Shown here: piece after piece, positions 37,944-38,607 of the stretch
Layout of the letters: every line of letters begins with the position of its first letter
How positions within the stretch are numbered: the first letter of the stretch is position 1
NCBI RefSeq assembly: GCF_009377185.1
Contig: NZ_VJZC01000037.1
Span: 1-38,607, forward strand
DNA length: 38,607 nt
Source of the DNA: Streptomyces spongiae
GTDB taxonomy: Bacteria; Actinomycetota; Actinomycetes; Streptomycetales; Streptomycetaceae
Direction of reading: 5' to 3'
The notes under the pieces: generated by a model
What the model saw: only the letters and a program-made list of their open reading frames with translations
Databases searched by the model: none
What the model was told of the DNA's origin: nothing
Made by a program: the position numbers and the translations under genes

Positions 37944-38182
37944 GGGTGGTTCCTCATCGGTTGGGTCATGTCTGTCGGCCTCGGGCGGCCAACGCCTTGG
38001 GTGGCGGGGGTCGCCGCGTCTCTCCGGGGGCGGCTGCCGGGTGCGTCGCCGACCCCCTCGCCGCGTGGACGGTTCACCGCCCACGCGGTCATCGCCCGGC
38101 TCCTGCGGCGGGGACCCGTCACCCGAGGGGGTGCCCGTCTGCGAGTGGCGGGCACCTCCGTCGTGCTGCGGCGGTCTGGTCG
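37944..38182. other. Intergenic stretch
   Basis: Separates the reductase start from the XdhC stop. No gene or clear promoter recognised. Confidence 0.4.
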
Positions 38183-38607
38183 TCACGCGGCTGTCCGTGC
38201 GGCCGGTGACAGAGCGCCGGGGGCGGGGTGGATGGGGCCGGTGCCGTGGGACAGGGGCAGGCCGGTGCCGTGGTTGGTGTGGGCGATGATCTCGGCGGTG
38301 ATGGAGACGGCTGTTTCCTCGGGCGTGTGGGCGCCGAGGTCGAGGCCGATCGGGGAGTGCAGGCGGGTCAGTCGGTCGGCGGGTACGCCGGTCTCGCGCA
38401 GCAGGGCCAGGCGGTGGTCGTGGGTGCGGCGCGAGCCCATGGCGCCGACGTAGCCGACCGGGAGGTCGAGCGCGAGGCGTAGGAGAGGGATGTCGAACTT
38501 GGCGTCGTGGGTGAGGACGCAGACGGCGGTGCGGGCGTCGACCTCGGTGTGTTCCAGGTAGCGGTGGGGCCAGTCGACGACGACTTCGTCGGCGTGGGGG
38601 AAGCGTG
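38183..38607 (-). CDS. XdhC-family protein (partial, N-terminus off window)
   Basis: About 141 C-terminal codons, entering from the right edge. The Rossmann-type XdhC C-terminal domain is clear: ADEVVVDWPHRYLE, TAVCVLTHDAKFDIPLL, PVGYVGAMGSRRTHDHRLAL, RLHSPIGLDLGAHTPEETAV and SITAEIIAH. XdhC proteins insert the sulfurated molybdenum cofactor into xanthine dehydrogenase-type enzymes. The reading is uninterrupted. The N-terminal CoxI-type part and any molybdoenzyme operon lie beyond the window. Confidence 0.9.
   Translation of the reverse strand, partial: RFPHADEVVVDWPHRYLEHTEVDARTAVCVLTHDAKFDIPLLRLALDLPVGYVGAMGSRRTHDHRLALLRETGVPADRLTRLHSPIGLDLGAHTPEETAVSITAEIIAHTNHGTGLPLSHGTGPIHPAPGALSPAARTAA

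Noticed and set aside
1..38607. CRISPR arrays
   Set aside because: No series of evenly spaced repeats was found on either strand.

Overview
The window looks like Streptomyces chromosome. It is strongly GC-rich, starts are often GTG with clear purine-rich ribosome sites, and it carries actinobacterial families: an XRE-TPR regulator next to an anti-sigma-like ATPase, a DUF397 remnant, a DUF6247 antitoxin, and a PknB-like kinase. No species can be assigned from the sequence alone.

The central feature is an integrated genomic island. A 44-bp identical direct repeat lies at 6424-6467 and 36024-36067. The right copy is the 3' half of a tRNA-Arg(CCU) gene (minus strand, 36026-36098). The left copy is an orphan 3' half, and just beyond it sits a hairpin plus T-run that looks like the tRNA's original terminator. 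So about 29.6 kb appears to have entered at the tRNA 3' end. No intact integrase is visible in the island.

Left of the island (1-6423) the sequence is worn. It holds a cut-off ATPase, a FUSC-type membrane protein, a 5'-truncated LapA-like gene, an aldo/keto reductase broken by an in-frame stop and a tandem duplication, a broken IS5-family element with perfect 16-bp ends, and an intact-looking Phd/VapC-type toxin-antitoxin pair.

Inside the island, 6.6-10 kb carries a Uma2-family nuclease, a TPR-fused Ser/Thr kinase and a DUF6247/small-protein pair. The stretch 10.0-10.4 kb is a patchwork of gene tails copied from elsewhere in the window. From 10.4 to 17.3 kb there is a phosphotransferase-like gene, a minus-strand set of 55-aa peptide, JmjC/cupin oxygenase and aldo/keto reductase (a candidate peptide-modifying cluster), two small regulatory-context genes, an XRE-TPR regulator and a beta-lactamase-fold hydrolase. 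From 17.6 to 18.7 kb there is a GntR regulator with two small genes, possibly plasmid or ICE remnants.

The right half (18.8-35.8 kb) is a defence block. It holds a complete type I restriction system (hsdM-hsdS-hsdR) followed by a membrane/coiled-coil protein of unknown role. Upstream of hsdM is a single-chain HTH-methyltransferase-specificity fusion. Divergent from that gene is a Rad50/SMC-like ATPase with a zinc-hook-like CxxC, a small Cys/His protein, and a HelD/UvrD-like helicase with a long C-terminal extension. These last four genes share one control region and are the best candidate for an undescribed defence system.

Right of the tRNA the sequence returns to housekeeping-type genes: an Old Yellow Enzyme reductase and the C-terminal part of an XdhC-family protein, both on the minus strand.
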